From Alphaproteobacteria bacterium (GTDB lineage: Bacteria > Pseudomonadota > Alphaproteobacteria > Micavibrionales > UBA2020): DNA of 64,000 bases. The notes below the pieces were generated by a model that searched no databases, was not told where the DNA came from, and saw nothing but the letters and a program-made list of their open reading frames with translations. Of this stretch, positions 37,827 to 46,707 are shown in pieces. Each line of letters starts with the position of its first letter. Position 1 is the first letter of the stretch. Location of the stretch: the NCBI GenBank assembly GCA_016794125.1, contig JAEUKT010000002.1, positions 498,848-562,847 on the forward strand. The letters run 5' to 3'. The position numbers were made by a program, and so were the translations under genes.

Positions 37827-38838
37827 AACCGTAGCGCGACGGCGTTTGTGCGCGGGGCGGCTGGTTCACGGCGTTTGAAAGCCGTTCTTCGATCGAGCGG
37901 CGATAGCCGAAGTTTTCGCGCGGGCCTGTAGCACCCTTCGCCGCCGCTTTTTCAAAATGGTTCATCAGCGATACAGTGCTCATGATCTCGGGGCTGACAT
38001 CTCCCAGGACCGCTTCCTTGAATTCGGTATTCGTCAGGTGGTCGAGATAGGCCGGAGCCTCGTGGGCAACGCCGATATGCAGCACTTTACGGATATGATT
38101 AACATCAAATTTGCTCGCGCCCGCGACATGCGGCATGGGTTCCGACGCGGGGGATGTGTAGCGTATATGGTACTCGACCATCGACTGCCTGTCATAAGGG
38201 TCGAGGTTCTGCAGCGCCCAGAGGAAATCCGCCGACATCTGTTTTGCGTCGTCGTCGAGGCGATCCTTGAATTTACGCTCCGCGTATTTTTCCAGTACTT
38301 CGGTCTGATAGACATCCGGCGGCCTGCCGGTCGATTGCTGCAGCTCCGTTGCGATGGATTTCAACTCCGCTGCATCAATTTGCGCGTTCTGTATGCGGCG
38401 CACCATCAGATTGACGAAGGCATGCGCATCCGCCTCGCGCACGCGCGCCAGTATCAGTGCGGTTTCTGAATCGGGCTCGCCGACCGCGCGTGTTTGCGGC
38501 GTCAGCTGCAGGACTTTATCCTGCCAGACATGCCGCATTTCGTGGATGAGCGACAACGCAAGATCTGTGGCGGGCGCGTACGGATTAAGCGCGATATACT
38601 GCTGTCCCGTTTCGCGGTGCGTCACCAGCTGCGCGGCGGCGGGTCCGTTTTTCATGTTTTTGTCGAAGGTTACGCCGACACCTTCCTGCGTCATCAGGTC
38701 GAGCAGGAATTTCGTTTCGGGATAATTGCTGATCATGGCAATGGCTTCATCAAGCTTGCCACGGCGCGCGCGCTTGGGCGTGATTGCCCATTTCGCTTCC
38801 TCGAACTTTTCGCGCAATTTGCCTTTGAATATTCCCAT
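37825..38838 (-). CDS. Predicted zinc metallopeptidase (HExxH), copy 2 of the family
   Basis: A 337-residue protein with HEMRH at residues 99-103 (SLIHEMRHVWQDK) and a following helix VREADAHAFVNLM (E135, D137) placed like a third ligand. The strand before the motif (QQYIALNPYAPATDLAL) resembles the edge strand of gluzincins. No signal peptide: cytoplasmic. It aligns by eye along the core with 50878-51915 (IALNPY/ITLNPY, then the helix, then the ADxxxxxxM helix) and with 14971-16014. Pfam DUF6782 is my recollection of the family name and is unchecked. Substrate unknown. Confidence 0.72.
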   Translation of the reverse strand: MGIFKGKLREKFEEAKWAITPKRARRGKLDEAIAMISNYPETKFLLDLMTQEGVGVTFDKNMKNGPAAAQLVTHRETGQQYIALNPYAPATDLALSLIHEMRHVWQDKVLQLTPQTRAVGEPDSETALILARVREADAHAFVNLMVRRIQNAQIDAAELKSIATELQQSTGRPPDVYQTEVLEKYAERKFKDRLDDDAKQMSADFLWALQNLDPYDRQSMVEYHIRYTSPASEPMPHVAGASKFDVNHIRKVLHIGVAHEAPAYLDHLTNTEFKEAVLGDVSPEIMSTVSLMNHFEKAAAKGATGPRENFGYRRSIEERLSNAVNQPPRAQTPSRYG

Positions 38839-38920
38839 GCTCTGAATTTTACTGTGTTTTCAATAATATGTCAAATATGTTTTCGAAAACTTGCTGCCCA
38901 AAATAACACCCAAAAATGCA

Positions 38921-38948
38921 CAAAACCGCCCCTGGAGAGGCGGTTTTG
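38921..38948 (-). terminator. Terminator after small secreted protein gene
   Basis: Perfect 10-bp arms CAAAACCGCC (38921-38930) and GGCGGTTTTG (38939-38948) with an 8-base loop, 23 bases beyond the stop of the minus-strand gene at 38972; the minus strand continues TGCATTTTTG. Confidence 0.75.
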
Positions 38949-38971
38949 CGTTGTTAAGACAGTTTCAGCCC

Positions 38972-39280
38972 TTATTCGGCGTTACGTTCGAAGCGAACAC
39001 GCTCGCGAACATACACTTTGGTGTCTGTTTCGCCGGGGCTGGGGCTGTTTGCGCCGTATTCGGTGTCCGAACGGGCATTACGCTGGCGTTTTACAGTGGT
39101 CGTCGTTGTATCGGTGGTCATCACGGTGCCGGCAGGAAGCGTGGCATCCATCGGGGCTTCGTAGGATGTCAGTCCGTTCATTTCGGTCGTGGTTCGCATA
39201 GTGACGCTTTCACTGCCGGCGAAAGCAAGCGCGGGGATCATGGCCAATACTGCTGCAAGCGTTTTGAGGGTGGTTTTCAT
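38972..39280 (-). CDS. Small secreted protein
   Basis: A 102-residue protein with signal peptide MKTTLKTLAAVLAMIPALAFA and a mature part of about 80 residues rich in Thr (TTDTTTTTVKRQRNARS), Arg and Glu, likely unstructured. GAAGGAG lies 6 bases before the ATG and a terminator follows, so it is a stand-alone transcript and probably well expressed. No family recognised. It lies between the metallopeptidase gene and parB. Confidence 0.75.
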   Translation of the reverse strand: MKTTLKTLAAVLAMIPALAFAGSESVTMRTTTEMNGLTSYEAPMDATLPAGTVMTTDTTTTTVKRQRNARSDTEYGANSPSPGETDTKVYVRERVRFERNAE

Positions 39281-39389
39281 GTAAATTCTCCTTCACGCGT
39301 TAACTTTAAAACTCTTGCGGTTGGAAAATACGGTTTTCCCACCGTCGTATGACCCAACGGTGGGCTAAGTGATTCTGTTCCCTGGCTAT

Positions 39390-40340
39390 TTAACGGCGGG
39401 GGGTCTGGCCAAGGCGCGCCAGCAGGTCATCCAGCTGATCGAGGCTTTTGTATTCGATGGTCAGGCGGCCGGCGGGGCCCACGCTGTCGATCGTCACATT
39501 CAGACCCAGTTTGTCGGAGGTCAGGCGTTCCAGCGCCAGCACATCGACATCTTTCTGGATGAAGCTTTTCGCCTTTTTCGGCTTCACTTTTCCATCGACA
39601 GTTTTTTGTACCAGAGCTTCGATCTGGCGGACGTTCAGGCCGCGACGCTGGATAAGATCCGCAAGCTCTTCGGGGTTTTTTGCGCCAATGAGCGCGCGGG
39701 CATGACCCGCGCTCAAGGTGCCGTTCTGGATCATGTTGCGCACAGACTGCGGCAGTTTCAACAGGCGCATCGTGTTGGCGACATGGCTGCGGCTTTTGCC
39801 AAGCTGGGTTGCAAGCGCATCCTGCGTATGGCCGAATTCGTCCATCAGACGCTGATAGCCTTCGGCCTCTTCGACAGCCGACAGATCTTCGCGCTGCAGG
39901 TTTTCGATGAGCGCGATTTCGAGCGCCTGTTTATCGTTCAGCTCCTGAATGACAACGGGCACTTCATGCAGCTGCGCTTTTTGCGCGGCGCGCCAGCGGC
40001 GCTCGCCCGCGATGATTTCAAACATCGTACCGGAGAGGGGGCGCACAAGGATCGGCTGCAACACACCATGCACGCCGATGCTGTCGGCCAACTGGTCGAG
40101 CGCGGCATCATCGAAATGACGGCGCGGCTGGAATTTGCCGGGCGTCATTTTATCAACGGCGAGTTTACGTTGCGCGCCGGCGGGAGCATTGGCCTGCTGC
40201 GCCTGTACCTGCTGGACGGTTGCGACGATTTCATCGGCGCGTTTCAATTTCGGCTGGAATGCTTCTTCCTCTTTGCGCGCGTCCTGGAAGAGGGCATCAA
40301 GACCGCGGCCAAGACCGCGTTTTTTCTGTTCGACTGTCAT
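39390..40340 (-). CDS. parB: Chromosome partitioning protein ParB
   Basis: A 316-residue ParB CTPase that loads at parS and spreads. N-terminal basic RGLGRGLDALF, the NTP-binding box GERRWRAAQ, the ENLQREDLSAVEEAEGYQRL helix, the helix-turn-helix HTQDALATQLGKSRSHVANTMRLL and the C-terminal dimer domain (LTIEYKSLDQLDDLLARL) are all visible. Follows parA by 24 bases. Its binding sites are present at 41255-41902, see parS entries. Confidence 0.97.
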   Translation of the reverse strand: MTVEQKKRGLGRGLDALFQDARKEEEAFQPKLKRADEIVATVQQVQAQQANAPAGAQRKLAVDKMTPGKFQPRRHFDDAALDQLADSIGVHGVLQPILVRPLSGTMFEIIAGERRWRAAQKAQLHEVPVVIQELNDKQALEIALIENLQREDLSAVEEAEGYQRLMDEFGHTQDALATQLGKSRSHVANTMRLLKLPQSVRNMIQNGTLSAGHARALIGAKNPEELADLIQRRGLNVRQIEALVQKTVDGKVKPKKAKSFIQKDVDVLALERLTSDKLGLNVTIDSVGPAGRLTIEYKSLDQLDDLLARLGQTPRR

Positions 40341-40364
40341 GACGATAATAAACTCCGATAAAAA

Positions 40365-41216
40365 TTAGCCGCCGAACTTTGTCTGCAATTGCGCTTCGCG
40401 CTTCAGCAGTTCCTTGGCGAGGTGGATATAGGCCTGCGAGCCGGAGCAATGCATGTCGTACACAATCGCGGGCAGGCCGAAGGACGGCGCTTCCGAAATG
40501 CGCACGTTGCGCGGGATCACGGTTTCAAAAACCTTGTCGCCGAAAAAGCTGCGGACGTTATCGGATACCTGGTTCGCGAGGTTGTTGCGCTTGTCGTACA
40601 TCGTCAGCACAACGCCGGTGAGTTCGAGATCCTGATTGAAGGCGTTTTTCACGCGTTCGATTGTTTTCACCAAATGGCTCAGACCCTCCAGCGCGTAGAA
40701 TTCGCATTGCAGCGGCACCAGCACGCCGTTCGATGCTACCAGCGCGTTCAGCGTTAGCAGGTTCAGTGACGGAGGGCAGTCGAACATCACATAGTCGAAT
40801 TTATTGGTGGCCGCCTCCAGCGCGTCCTTCAGGCGGAATTCGCGACGCTGCGCATCCACCAATTCAATCTCGGCACCCGAGAGGTGAATGGAAGAAGATA
40901 TTATGAAAAGGTTTGGCACCTTGGTTTCATGGATGGCTTCATCTATGCCGCAATCGCCAAACAGCACCTCATAGGTGCCATTCACACGGTCGGCACGATC
41001 CACGCCAAAACCGGTGGAGGCGTTACCCTGCGGATCCAGATCGATCACCAACACGCGTTTGCCAACCGCTGCGAGAGCAGTTGCAAGGTTCACGGTGGTG
41101 GTCGTCTTGCCAACGCCGCCTTTTTGGTTCGAAATGCTGATAAACCGCGTCTGGGAGGCGGTACCGCCGTCCGTGACAGGGGTGGAGTCTTCCAATTTGG
41201 GTAATGCTTGGGTCAT
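40365..41216 (-). CDS. parA: Chromosome partitioning ATPase ParA
   Basis: A 283-residue ParA/Soj with deviant Walker A (NQKGGVGKTTTTVNLA), Walker A' region VLVIDLDPQGNASTGFG and Walker B FDYVMFDCPPSLN. It binds DNA nonspecifically as an ATP dimer and draws ParB-parS complexes to the poles. A 25-residue N-terminal extension precedes the fold. It is transcribed with parB; two parS sites lie in the 106 bases between it and rsmG. Confidence 0.97.
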   Translation of the reverse strand: MTQALPKLEDSTPVTDGGTASQTRFISISNQKGGVGKTTTTVNLATALAAVGKRVLVIDLDPQGNASTGFGVDRADRVNGTYEVLFGDCGIDEAIHETKVPNLFIISSSIHLSGAEIELVDAQRREFRLKDALEAATNKFDYVMFDCPPSLNLLTLNALVASNGVLVPLQCEFYALEGLSHLVKTIERVKNAFNQDLELTGVVLTMYDKRNNLANQVSDNVRSFFGDKVFETVIPRNVRISEAPSFGLPAIVYDMHCSGSQAYIHLAKELLKREAQLQTKFGG

Positions 41217-41254
41217 AGCAGTTTTGTACCTGAGGATTCGGGTGGGAGCAAGCG

Positions 41255-41270
41255 TGTTTCACGTGAAACA
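41255..41270. promoter_or_regulatory. parS site 1
   Basis: Perfect 16-base palindrome TGTTTCACGTGAAACA, the ParB-binding parS consensus of many bacteria. Located in the parA-rsmG intergenic region. Confidence 0.95.
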
Positions 41271-41302
41271 GGATTTAGGTATCAGGACACCGTAAACAGG
41301 GA

Positions 41303-41318
41303 TGTTTCACGTGAAACA
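41303..41318. promoter_or_regulatory. parS site 2
   Basis: Second perfect TGTTTCACGTGAAACA, 48 bases from the first (start to start) and just after the rsmG stop. Confidence 0.95.
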
Positions 41319-41322
41319 AAGA

Positions 41323-41946
41323 CTATTTTCTTACTAAGTCCTTGATTCTCAATATTTTACCGGACATATCGCTCTCGCTGGGGAAAACTTCAAGCGCAAA
41401 ATCCCATGTCTGGCGGGCCTTATCGATTTCTTCGCCATGCTGCAGCCCCTTGGCGAGGACGGCATAAATGGGGTGGTTCGCGGTGCGCAGCCGATCCACA
41501 TGGCCAAGCAAATCCTGCAAGGGCGCAAGGGCACGGGCGGTCACGACATCCAGATTAGGAATGACCGTATCCTCGATCCGTTTATCATGGATCGTCACGG
41601 CTGTGGAGGTTTCACGTGAAACCTCCCGCAGGAAGGTGGCCTTGCGAATATCGGATTCCACCAGATGCACATCCTTAACCCCCAGCATGGCCAGAACAAG
41701 GCCGGGGAAACCAGCGCCGGAGCCAAGGTCGGCCAGCGTTACCTCGATATTCGGGATATAGCGAAACATCTGCGCGCTATCAAAGAAATGGCGCTCCGCC
41801 GCATCATCGATTGTGGTCGGACCGACAAGATTGATTGCCTTCTGCCATTTGCGAAGCAGGGTGTTATAGGTTTTCAGCTTGTCGAGTGTTTCACGTGAAA
41901 CAAAGAATCCGTGACGCTCGAAGGTATTCTTGAAGATTTCAGGCAA
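41323..41946 (-). CDS. rsmG: 16S rRNA (guanine527-N7)-methyltransferase
   Basis: A 207-residue RsmG (GidB) that methylates G527 of 16S rRNA. SAM-binding [18 protein letters not shown], then [14 protein letters not shown] and [14 protein letters not shown]. The TTG start has GGAGG 6 bases upstream and overlaps the mnmG stop by 8 bases. Two parS sites are written into the coding sequence, giving the peptide VSRET at residues 16-20 and again at 109-113. Confidence 0.96.
   Translation of the reverse strand: MPEIFKNTFERHGFFVSRETLDKLKTYNTLLRKWQKAINLVGPTTIDDAAERHFFDSAQMFRYIPNIEVTLADLGSGAGFPGLVLAMLGVKDVHLVESDIRKATFLREVSRETSTAVTIHDKRIEDTVIPNLDVVTARALAPLQDLLGHVDRLRTANHPIYAVLAKGLQHGEEIDKARQTWDFALEVFPSESDMSGKILRIKDLVRK
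41608..41623. promoter_or_regulatory. parS site 3 (variant outer base pair, inside rsmG)
   Basis: GGTTTCACGTGAAACC: the inner 14 bases match parS and only the outermost T-A pair is changed to G-C. The palindrome extends perfectly to 22 bases (41605-41626). It encodes VSRET of RsmG. Confidence 0.85.
41887..41902. promoter_or_regulatory. parS site 4 (inside rsmG)
   Basis: Perfect TGTTTCACGTGAAACA near the 5' end of rsmG, encoding VSRET at residues 16-20 of the protein. Confidence 0.95.
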
Positions 41947-43810
41947 CTTTGGCCTCCGGTTTACGCTTGATATAGCGGAGGAGGGCGACCAGCGCGGCTG
42001 GTGTCACTCCGGGGATGCGTGCGGCAGCACCTAGCGTGTCCGGGCGGTGCTTGCCCAGCTTCAGGCGCATTTCATTCGACAGGCTGCCCACGGCCGTATA
42101 GTCAAGATCATGGGGCAGCTCCAGCGCTTCATCGCGGCGGAAAGCCTTGATATCGGATTCCTGCCGCTGGATGTAACCAGCGTAGCGGGCATCAATCTCG
42201 ACCTGTTCGACAATCGACGGCGCAATATTGCCCAGCTCCGGCCAATGCGCCTTCAAGGCATCGATAGAAATATCGGGGTAGCGCATCAGGTCATGGACGG
42301 AGCGGCGGGTGCCGTCCTGGTTGACCTTAAAGCCAAGGCGTTCCAGCTCCACCGGCAGCGCCGTCAGGCTGGTCACCAATTCACGGGCATCGGACAGCTG
42401 GCGGTGTTTTTCTTCAAACATTCCAGCACGTTCCACCCCAACACATCCTATGGAAATACCAGCCGGTGTCAGGCGCTGGTCAGCATTATCGGCGCGCAGC
42501 AGCAGACGATATTCGGCACGGGAAGTAAACATGCGGTACGGCTCGGTCACACCCTGCGTCACCAGATCGTCGATCATCACGCCGATATAGCCATCTGCGC
42601 GATCCAGCACGAATTCCGTGCCGTTCCCCGCAGCCTTCAGCGCGGCATTGATACCGGCGATCAGTCCTTGTGCGCCGGCTTCTTCATAGCCGGTCGTGCC
42701 GTTGATTTGACCCGCCAGAAACAGGCCGGGCTGTGCACGGGTTTCCAGCGTGCGGGTAAGCGCACGCGGATCGACGTAATCGTATTCAATCGCGTAGCCC
42801 GCTACCATGATTTTGACATCTTCAAGGCCGGGTATGGTGCGGATCATCGCATCCTGTACAGATTCCGGCAGCGAGGTCGAAATGCCGTTCGGATACACGG
42901 TCGGATCATCAAGGCCTTCTGGCTCCAGGAAAATCTGGTGGCGTTCTTTGTCAGCAAAGCGAACGACTTTGTCCTCGATCGACGGGCAGTAACGGGGGCC
43001 GGAGGATTTGATCTGGCCCGAATACATCGGCGCATCATGCAGGTTGTCGCGGATGACTTTATGCGTGTTTTCGTTGGTATAGGTGATAAAGCACGAGATT
43101 TGCGGTACCGTGACTTTATCGTTCATGAACGAAAACGGCGTGGGCGGATTGTCGCCGGGCTGTTCTTCCAGCATGTTCCATTTAATCGTGCGTCCATCGA
43201 GACGCGCGGGTGTGCCGGTTTTAAGACGGCCCATCGGCAGCTTCAGTTTCTCCAGCGACAGCGCAAGACCGACGGAGGGTTTTTCACCGATACGGCCTGC
43301 CGCATGCTGTTCGCGCCCGCGATGCACGATGCCGCGCAGGAATGTACCGGTCGTAATGACCAGTGCACCGCATGAAAACTGCGTACCGTCCGCCGACACA
43401 ACGCCGCACACGCGTCCGGATGCGTCGGTCAGGATTTCTTCCGCGCCGTCGCCATAGAGCGTCAGGTTGGGATAGTTGAGCAGGATCGCCTGCATGTTCT
43501 CGCGGTATAGCTTGCGATCGGCCTGCGCGCGGGGACCGCGCACAGCGGGCCCTTTACTGGCGTTCAGGATACGGAACTGAATGCCTGCCTTATCGATCAC
43601 CTTGCCCATCACGCCGTCAAGCGCGTCGATTTCGCGCACCAGATGCCCCTTGCCAAGCCCGCCGATGGCAGGGTTGCAGGACATGACACCGACAGAATCG
43701 ACCTTATGGGTCAACAGGAGGGTTTTGGCGCCCATACGTGCAGAAGCGGCGGCGGCTTCACAGCCGGCATGTCCCCCTCCCACCACAATGACGTCAAATT
43801 TGTTATCCAT
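41939..43810 (-). CDS. mnmG: tRNA uridine-5-carboxymethylaminomethyl modification enzyme MnmG
   Basis: A 623-residue FAD enzyme that with MnmE modifies U34 of several tRNAs. FAD-binding [20 protein letters not shown], the GidA signatures [19 protein letters not shown] and [26 protein letters not shown], and the C-terminal helical domain. First gene of mnmG-rsmG-parA-parB. Its partner mnmE, usually just upstream, is instead about 20 kb away at the right edge. Confidence 0.97.
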   Translation of the reverse strand: MDNKFDVIVVGGGHAGCEAAAASARMGAKTLLLTHKVDSVGVMSCNPAIGGLGKGHLVREIDALDGVMGKVIDKAGIQFRILNASKGPAVRGPRAQADRKLYRENMQAILLNYPNLTLYGDGAEEILTDASGRVCGVVSADGTQFSCGALVITTGTFLRGIVHRGREQHAAGRIGEKPSVGLALSLEKLKLPMGRLKTGTPARLDGRTIKWNMLEEQPGDNPPTPFSFMNDKVTVPQISCFITYTNENTHKVIRDNLHDAPMYSGQIKSSGPRYCPSIEDKVVRFADKERHQIFLEPEGLDDPTVYPNGISTSLPESVQDAMIRTIPGLEDVKIMVAGYAIEYDYVDPRALTRTLETRAQPGLFLAGQINGTTGYEEAGAQGLIAGINAALKAAGNGTEFVLDRADGYIGVMIDDLVTQGVTEPYRMFTSRAEYRLLLRADNADQRLTPAGISIGCVGVERAGMFEEKHRQLSDARELVTSLTALPVELERLGFKVNQDGTRRSVHDLMRYPDISIDALKAHWPELGNIAPSIVEQVEIDARYAGYIQRQESDIKAFRRDEALELPHDLDYTAVGSLSNEMRLKLGKHRPDTLGAAARIPGVTPAALVALLRYIKRKPEAKVA

Positions 43811-43854
43811 ATCAGTAACTTACCTTATTATATTCCGGAAAATTAACTTTTTGC

Positions 43855-43882
43855 CTGACAGACCCGAATTTTAGGCTATAAT
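43855..43882 (+). promoter_or_regulatory. Predicted sigma-70-type promoter
   Basis: CTGACA (43855-43860), 16 bases, then a perfect TATAAT (43877-43882), about 50 bases before the gene at 43935. It lies in the divergent region with mnmG. Confidence 0.55.
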
Positions 43883-43934
43883 AGGCATTAAGGAAATTAC
43901 CCTAATCGGGTGAAAAGGGCAAGCGGGTTATACC

Positions 43935-44318
43935 ATGGTGCTGTTACGCGGCATAGACGACCTGACGACCTATAAGGGCATTGCGACCGAAGCCTTCGGC
44001 GCGCAGGCCTTGGCACAAGCGCAGCAAAAACTGGTCCAGACCGACCCGAACGCCGTTGTGGCGCTGACAACCTTTTATGCCGCCGCCGAAACCCTGCGTT
44101 CCTCCGAAAATGCCTTTAACAGCCGCGCACGCAAGGGCGGGCCCGACCTGAAGGCGAACCTGCGCTCCGAAGGTCAGTTCCAGGCCATCAAAGGTTTCAA
44201 CGATGCAAAACAAAACTTGTTGGGTGTCGACCAGGTGATCGGCCAGCAGATCGTCGAACTGGTCGAAAAATCGATCGCCGGCAAGGGTCGCAAGCTGACC
44301 CGGTCTTTTCAGGGTTAA
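43935..44318 (+). CDS. Hypothetical protein
   Basis: A 127-residue soluble, mostly helical protein (EAFGAQALAQAQQKLV, FNDAKQNLLGVDQVIGQQIVELVEKSI) with no recognised domain. The sequence ends with a basic segment (GKGRKLTRSFQG). It has its own likely promoter at 43855-43882 and is divergent from mnmG. The next gene starts 76 bases later on the same strand. Confidence 0.68.
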   Translation: MVLLRGIDDLTTYKGIATEAFGAQALAQAQQKLVQTDPNAVVALTTFYAAAETLRSSENAFNSRARKGGPDLKANLRSEGQFQAIKGFNDAKQNLLGVDQVIGQQIVELVEKSIAGKGRKLTRSFQG

Positions 44319-44394
44319 ACCCCTCGATTTCATACTCGCTTGACTCGCCACAGACCCGCTTTTATACATAATTCCGTATAAGAGCAGGTGCGCC

Positions 44395-45054
44395 ATGGAT
44401 AAAAAGCAGAAACAGGAACTCAACGAAGTCCTGAAAAAATATAAACGCACGACCGGCGACGTCGCCAAAGGCTATGCGCGCAGTCTTGGCAAAGGCGCGG
44501 TGTTCGGCGTGGCGCTGGATGTTATTTTCACCGGCGGCTTCGGCACATTGGCCGCCATCACCGCAGCCAGCTTCCCCGCCCTGAAGGCGATGGGGCGCTC
44601 CACACTTTCCAGCATCCTGCAGGCCGACAAGCGCATGCAGAAAATCAAGGCAAGCACCGATATCCGCGTCATCTTGTTCAAGCAGCAGATTGATCTTGCT
44701 GCCGCGTTTAACAACGCCGTCGCACCGCGCCCGATTGACCCTGCGCATGCGGCGGAAAACAAGTTCTTCAGCGTTGCCGACCTGGTTGAAGAAGAAGTGC
44801 GCAAGCTGCGTCCCGCCTTCAAGGTTGTGTCAGGCGCGGAATATAAAATTATTGTTCACGCCCCCAGCAAGAACAGCAACGCTATCGACCAGCTGATGAC
44901 GCTCGATGAAGCGCGCGAGACGCTGAAAAAGAAAATTGAAAAAGAAGACGCGCTGCTGAAGGAAGAACAGGCGCAAAAACTTGCGCAAAAACAAAAACCG
45001 GCAAACGATGTCAAACCCGCGCCGGTCAAAAAACGCCCGGGTTTCAATATCTAA
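44395..45054 (+). CDS. Hypothetical protein with glycine/alanine-rich hydrophobic segment
   Basis: A 219-residue protein: basic N-terminal helix (MDKKQKQELNEVLKKYK), one hydrophobic Gly/Ala-rich stretch at residues about 35-62 (FGVALDVIFTGGFGTLAAITAAS) that could be a membrane hairpin, then a soluble region and a long charged coiled-coil-like helix (RETLKKKIEKEDALLKEEQ) with a Lys/Pro tail. Family unknown. A bidirectional terminator follows. Confidence 0.7.
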   Translation: MDKKQKQELNEVLKKYKRTTGDVAKGYARSLGKGAVFGVALDVIFTGGFGTLAAITAASFPALKAMGRSTLSSILQADKRMQKIKASTDIRVILFKQQIDLAAAFNNAVAPRPIDPAHAAENKFFSVADLVEEEVRKLRPAFKVVSGAEYKIIVHAPSKNSNAIDQLMTLDEARETLKKKIEKEDALLKEEQAQKLAQKQKPANDVKPAPVKKRPGFNI

Positions 45055-45056
45055 AT

Positions 45057-45090
45057 AAAAAAGCCGCGCCCGTGACAGCGCGGCTTTTTT
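45057..45090. terminator. Bidirectional terminator between convergent genes
   Basis: 13-bp arms AAAAAAGCCGCGC and GCGCGGCTTTTTT around an 8-base loop (45070-45077). The A and T runs at both ends serve transcripts from either side (44395-45054 rightward, 45106-45594 leftward). Confidence 0.9.
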
Positions 45091-45105
45091 AAATCAAGAA
45101 ATACG

Positions 45106-45594
45106 TTACATGCCGAAGCGCAGCAGCTTTTGCAGTTTCGGCTGCGGCCTGTTCTCGTTCGCCACTTTACGCTCCTGCTTGGCGGCCGCAAAACTCTCGC
45201 CGAGCTTTTTGCCGTTCAGCGCCGTGCCAGTCGCATCAATCATGATATTATGCTGCACATCGGGCTTCCCCTGCGCGGCCGGTTTGCTGCCGCCCGCCAT
45301 CCATTCCAGCGTAGATCCGATCGCCTTCGTCGTGGCACCCGCCAGCAGGCCGACGGCGATGCTGGCGACTGCAATCACAGGTGCTGCAAACGCGCCCAGC
45401 ACAAAACCACCGAATGCACCGGCGGCGGCAAGAGGCGCAGCCGCGCCAAGGCCAAGACCGGCCAGCGCGGCGGAGCCCGTGGACCATGCCGCCAGCGCCG
45501 CACCGCCGAAGGGCGCAAGAGCAGCCGTAATGAAGCCCAGACCGATCACGGTTTTGGTGACGCGTGAGGCGGCGGTATCCGATTTTTTTCTCAT
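45106..45594 (-). CDS. Hypothetical Ala/Gly-rich membrane protein
   Basis: A 162-residue protein with two or three hydrophobic segments made almost entirely of Ala, Gly, Leu and Val (VIGLGFITAALAPFGGAALAA, LGAAAPLAAAGAFGGFVLGAFAAPVIAVASIAVGLLAG). The C-terminal third is soluble and basic (KKLGESFAAAKQERKVANENR). ATG at 45594 has GGAG 7 bases upstream. It resembles in style the protein at 44395 across the shared terminator; glycine-zipper membrane proteins are a possible analogy. Function unknown. Confidence 0.68.
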   Translation of the reverse strand: MRKKSDTAASRVTKTVIGLGFITAALAPFGGAALAAWSTGSAALAGLGLGAAAPLAAAGAFGGFVLGAFAAPVIAVASIAVGLLAGATTKAIGSTLEWMAGGSKPAAQGKPDVQHNIMIDATGTALNGKKLGESFAAAKQERKVANENRPQPKLQKLLRFGM

Positions 45595-45684
45595 GAAAAA
45601 ACTCCGGTTGAATGTGTGTGTGCGTTTATCGTGAATGAAAACCGGGATGCTGTCGAGTGGCATCCCTTCGGGAACAATATGTAA

Positions 45685-46707
45685 TCAGTGTTTATACGCC
45701 GCTATTTTGTCCAGTAGCTGCCCACGCGTCGCTTCATCGACAAAGGCTTCCTCGACCGCATTGCGGGATAGTTGCAGCAGTTCCGCTTCCGTGAACCTGA
45801 AATGGTCGTGGGCGATCTTGTATTCGCGGCCGATGCTGGTGTTAAAAAAGCTGGGGTCGTCCGATCCCAACACGACTTTGAGCCCGTAATCAAAAAACCG
45901 GCGCAGCGGGTGCGTTTTGTAATCAGGGTAGACCTTGAGCGCGATATTGCTGGAAACGCATACTTCCGGCACGGCAAGGATGCTTTTCTGCTCCTCCATC
46001 AATTTCGCGTCTTCAATCGCGCGCACCATGTGGCCAAAGCGGCGCACCTGCAAAATGTCGCGCGCCTGCCGAACAGTTTCCGGTCCTGACGCTTCACCCG
46101 CATGTGCCGTCCGTCCTGCCAAACCGGATGCCATGAAAGCAGGGCGGAAATCAGCAATCGTATGCGCGTTTTCGTCGCCCGCCATGCCAAAGCCGGTCAC
46201 CAGGGGATGATGATAGCCGCGCGTGATGTCGGCGACCTTCAATGCAGCTTCCGGCCCGTAATGACGCACACAGGTGGAAATCAGCCGCATTTCGATACCG
46301 GATTCTTTTTTTGCTTTCTCGTAGCCGTCGGCGATAGCGCCGATCATTTCTTTATAATCCAGCCCCACCATTGCGCCATGATCGGCCGAGATAAAGAATT
46401 CGACATAGACGCAGCCTTCCTGCGCGGCGCGATGCAGGTAGTCGTATGTGATGTCCGAATAATCCTCACGGCGCTTCATGACGGATGTCGCGTCGTCATA
46501 AGCCTTCAGGAAAGCGATCAGGTTATGCCTTGCATCGCCGTCTGAATTCCAGCGGAAATGCTCGCCCGAGCTGTCCATCAATTGCGGCGACGGGGTGACC
46601 TTGTTGCGGCTTGCAATCTTCTTGGCCATTTCGGGCGTGATCGTGCCCTCCAGATGGACATGCAAATCCACTTTGGGAAGCCTGCGAAGGCTGTCGCCGA
46701 AAAGCAT
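45685..46707 (-). CDS. add: Adenosine deaminase
   Basis: A 340-residue zinc amidohydrolase that deaminates adenosine to inosine. Zinc/catalytic residues: HVHLEGT (HxH), RTAHAGEASGPE (His, Glu), CVSSN and LGSDDPSFFNTS (Asp-Asp). The pattern SDDPxFF is shared by adenosine and adenine deaminases, so the base-specific enzyme is an alternative. Its ATG directly follows the stop of the upstream thiolase (TAAATG), so the two are coupled. Confidence 0.85.
   Translation of the reverse strand: MLFGDSLRRLPKVDLHVHLEGTITPEMAKKIASRNKVTPSPQLMDSSGEHFRWNSDGDARHNLIAFLKAYDDATSVMKRREDYSDITYDYLHRAAQEGCVYVEFFISADHGAMVGLDYKEMIGAIADGYEKAKKESGIEMRLISTCVRHYGPEAALKVADITRGYHHPLVTGFGMAGDENAHTIADFRPAFMASGLAGRTAHAGEASGPETVRQARDILQVRRFGHMVRAIEDAKLMEEQKSILAVPEVCVSSNIALKVYPDYKTHPLRRFFDYGLKVVLGSDDPSFFNTSIGREYKIAHDHFRFTEAELLQLSRNAVEEAFVDEATRGQLLDKIAAYKH

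Noticed and set aside
43803..43811. A one-mismatch DnaA box (TTATCCATA) at the mnmG start.
   Set aside because: It is isolated and partly coding; no other boxes or AT-rich block nearby, unlike 53818-54242.
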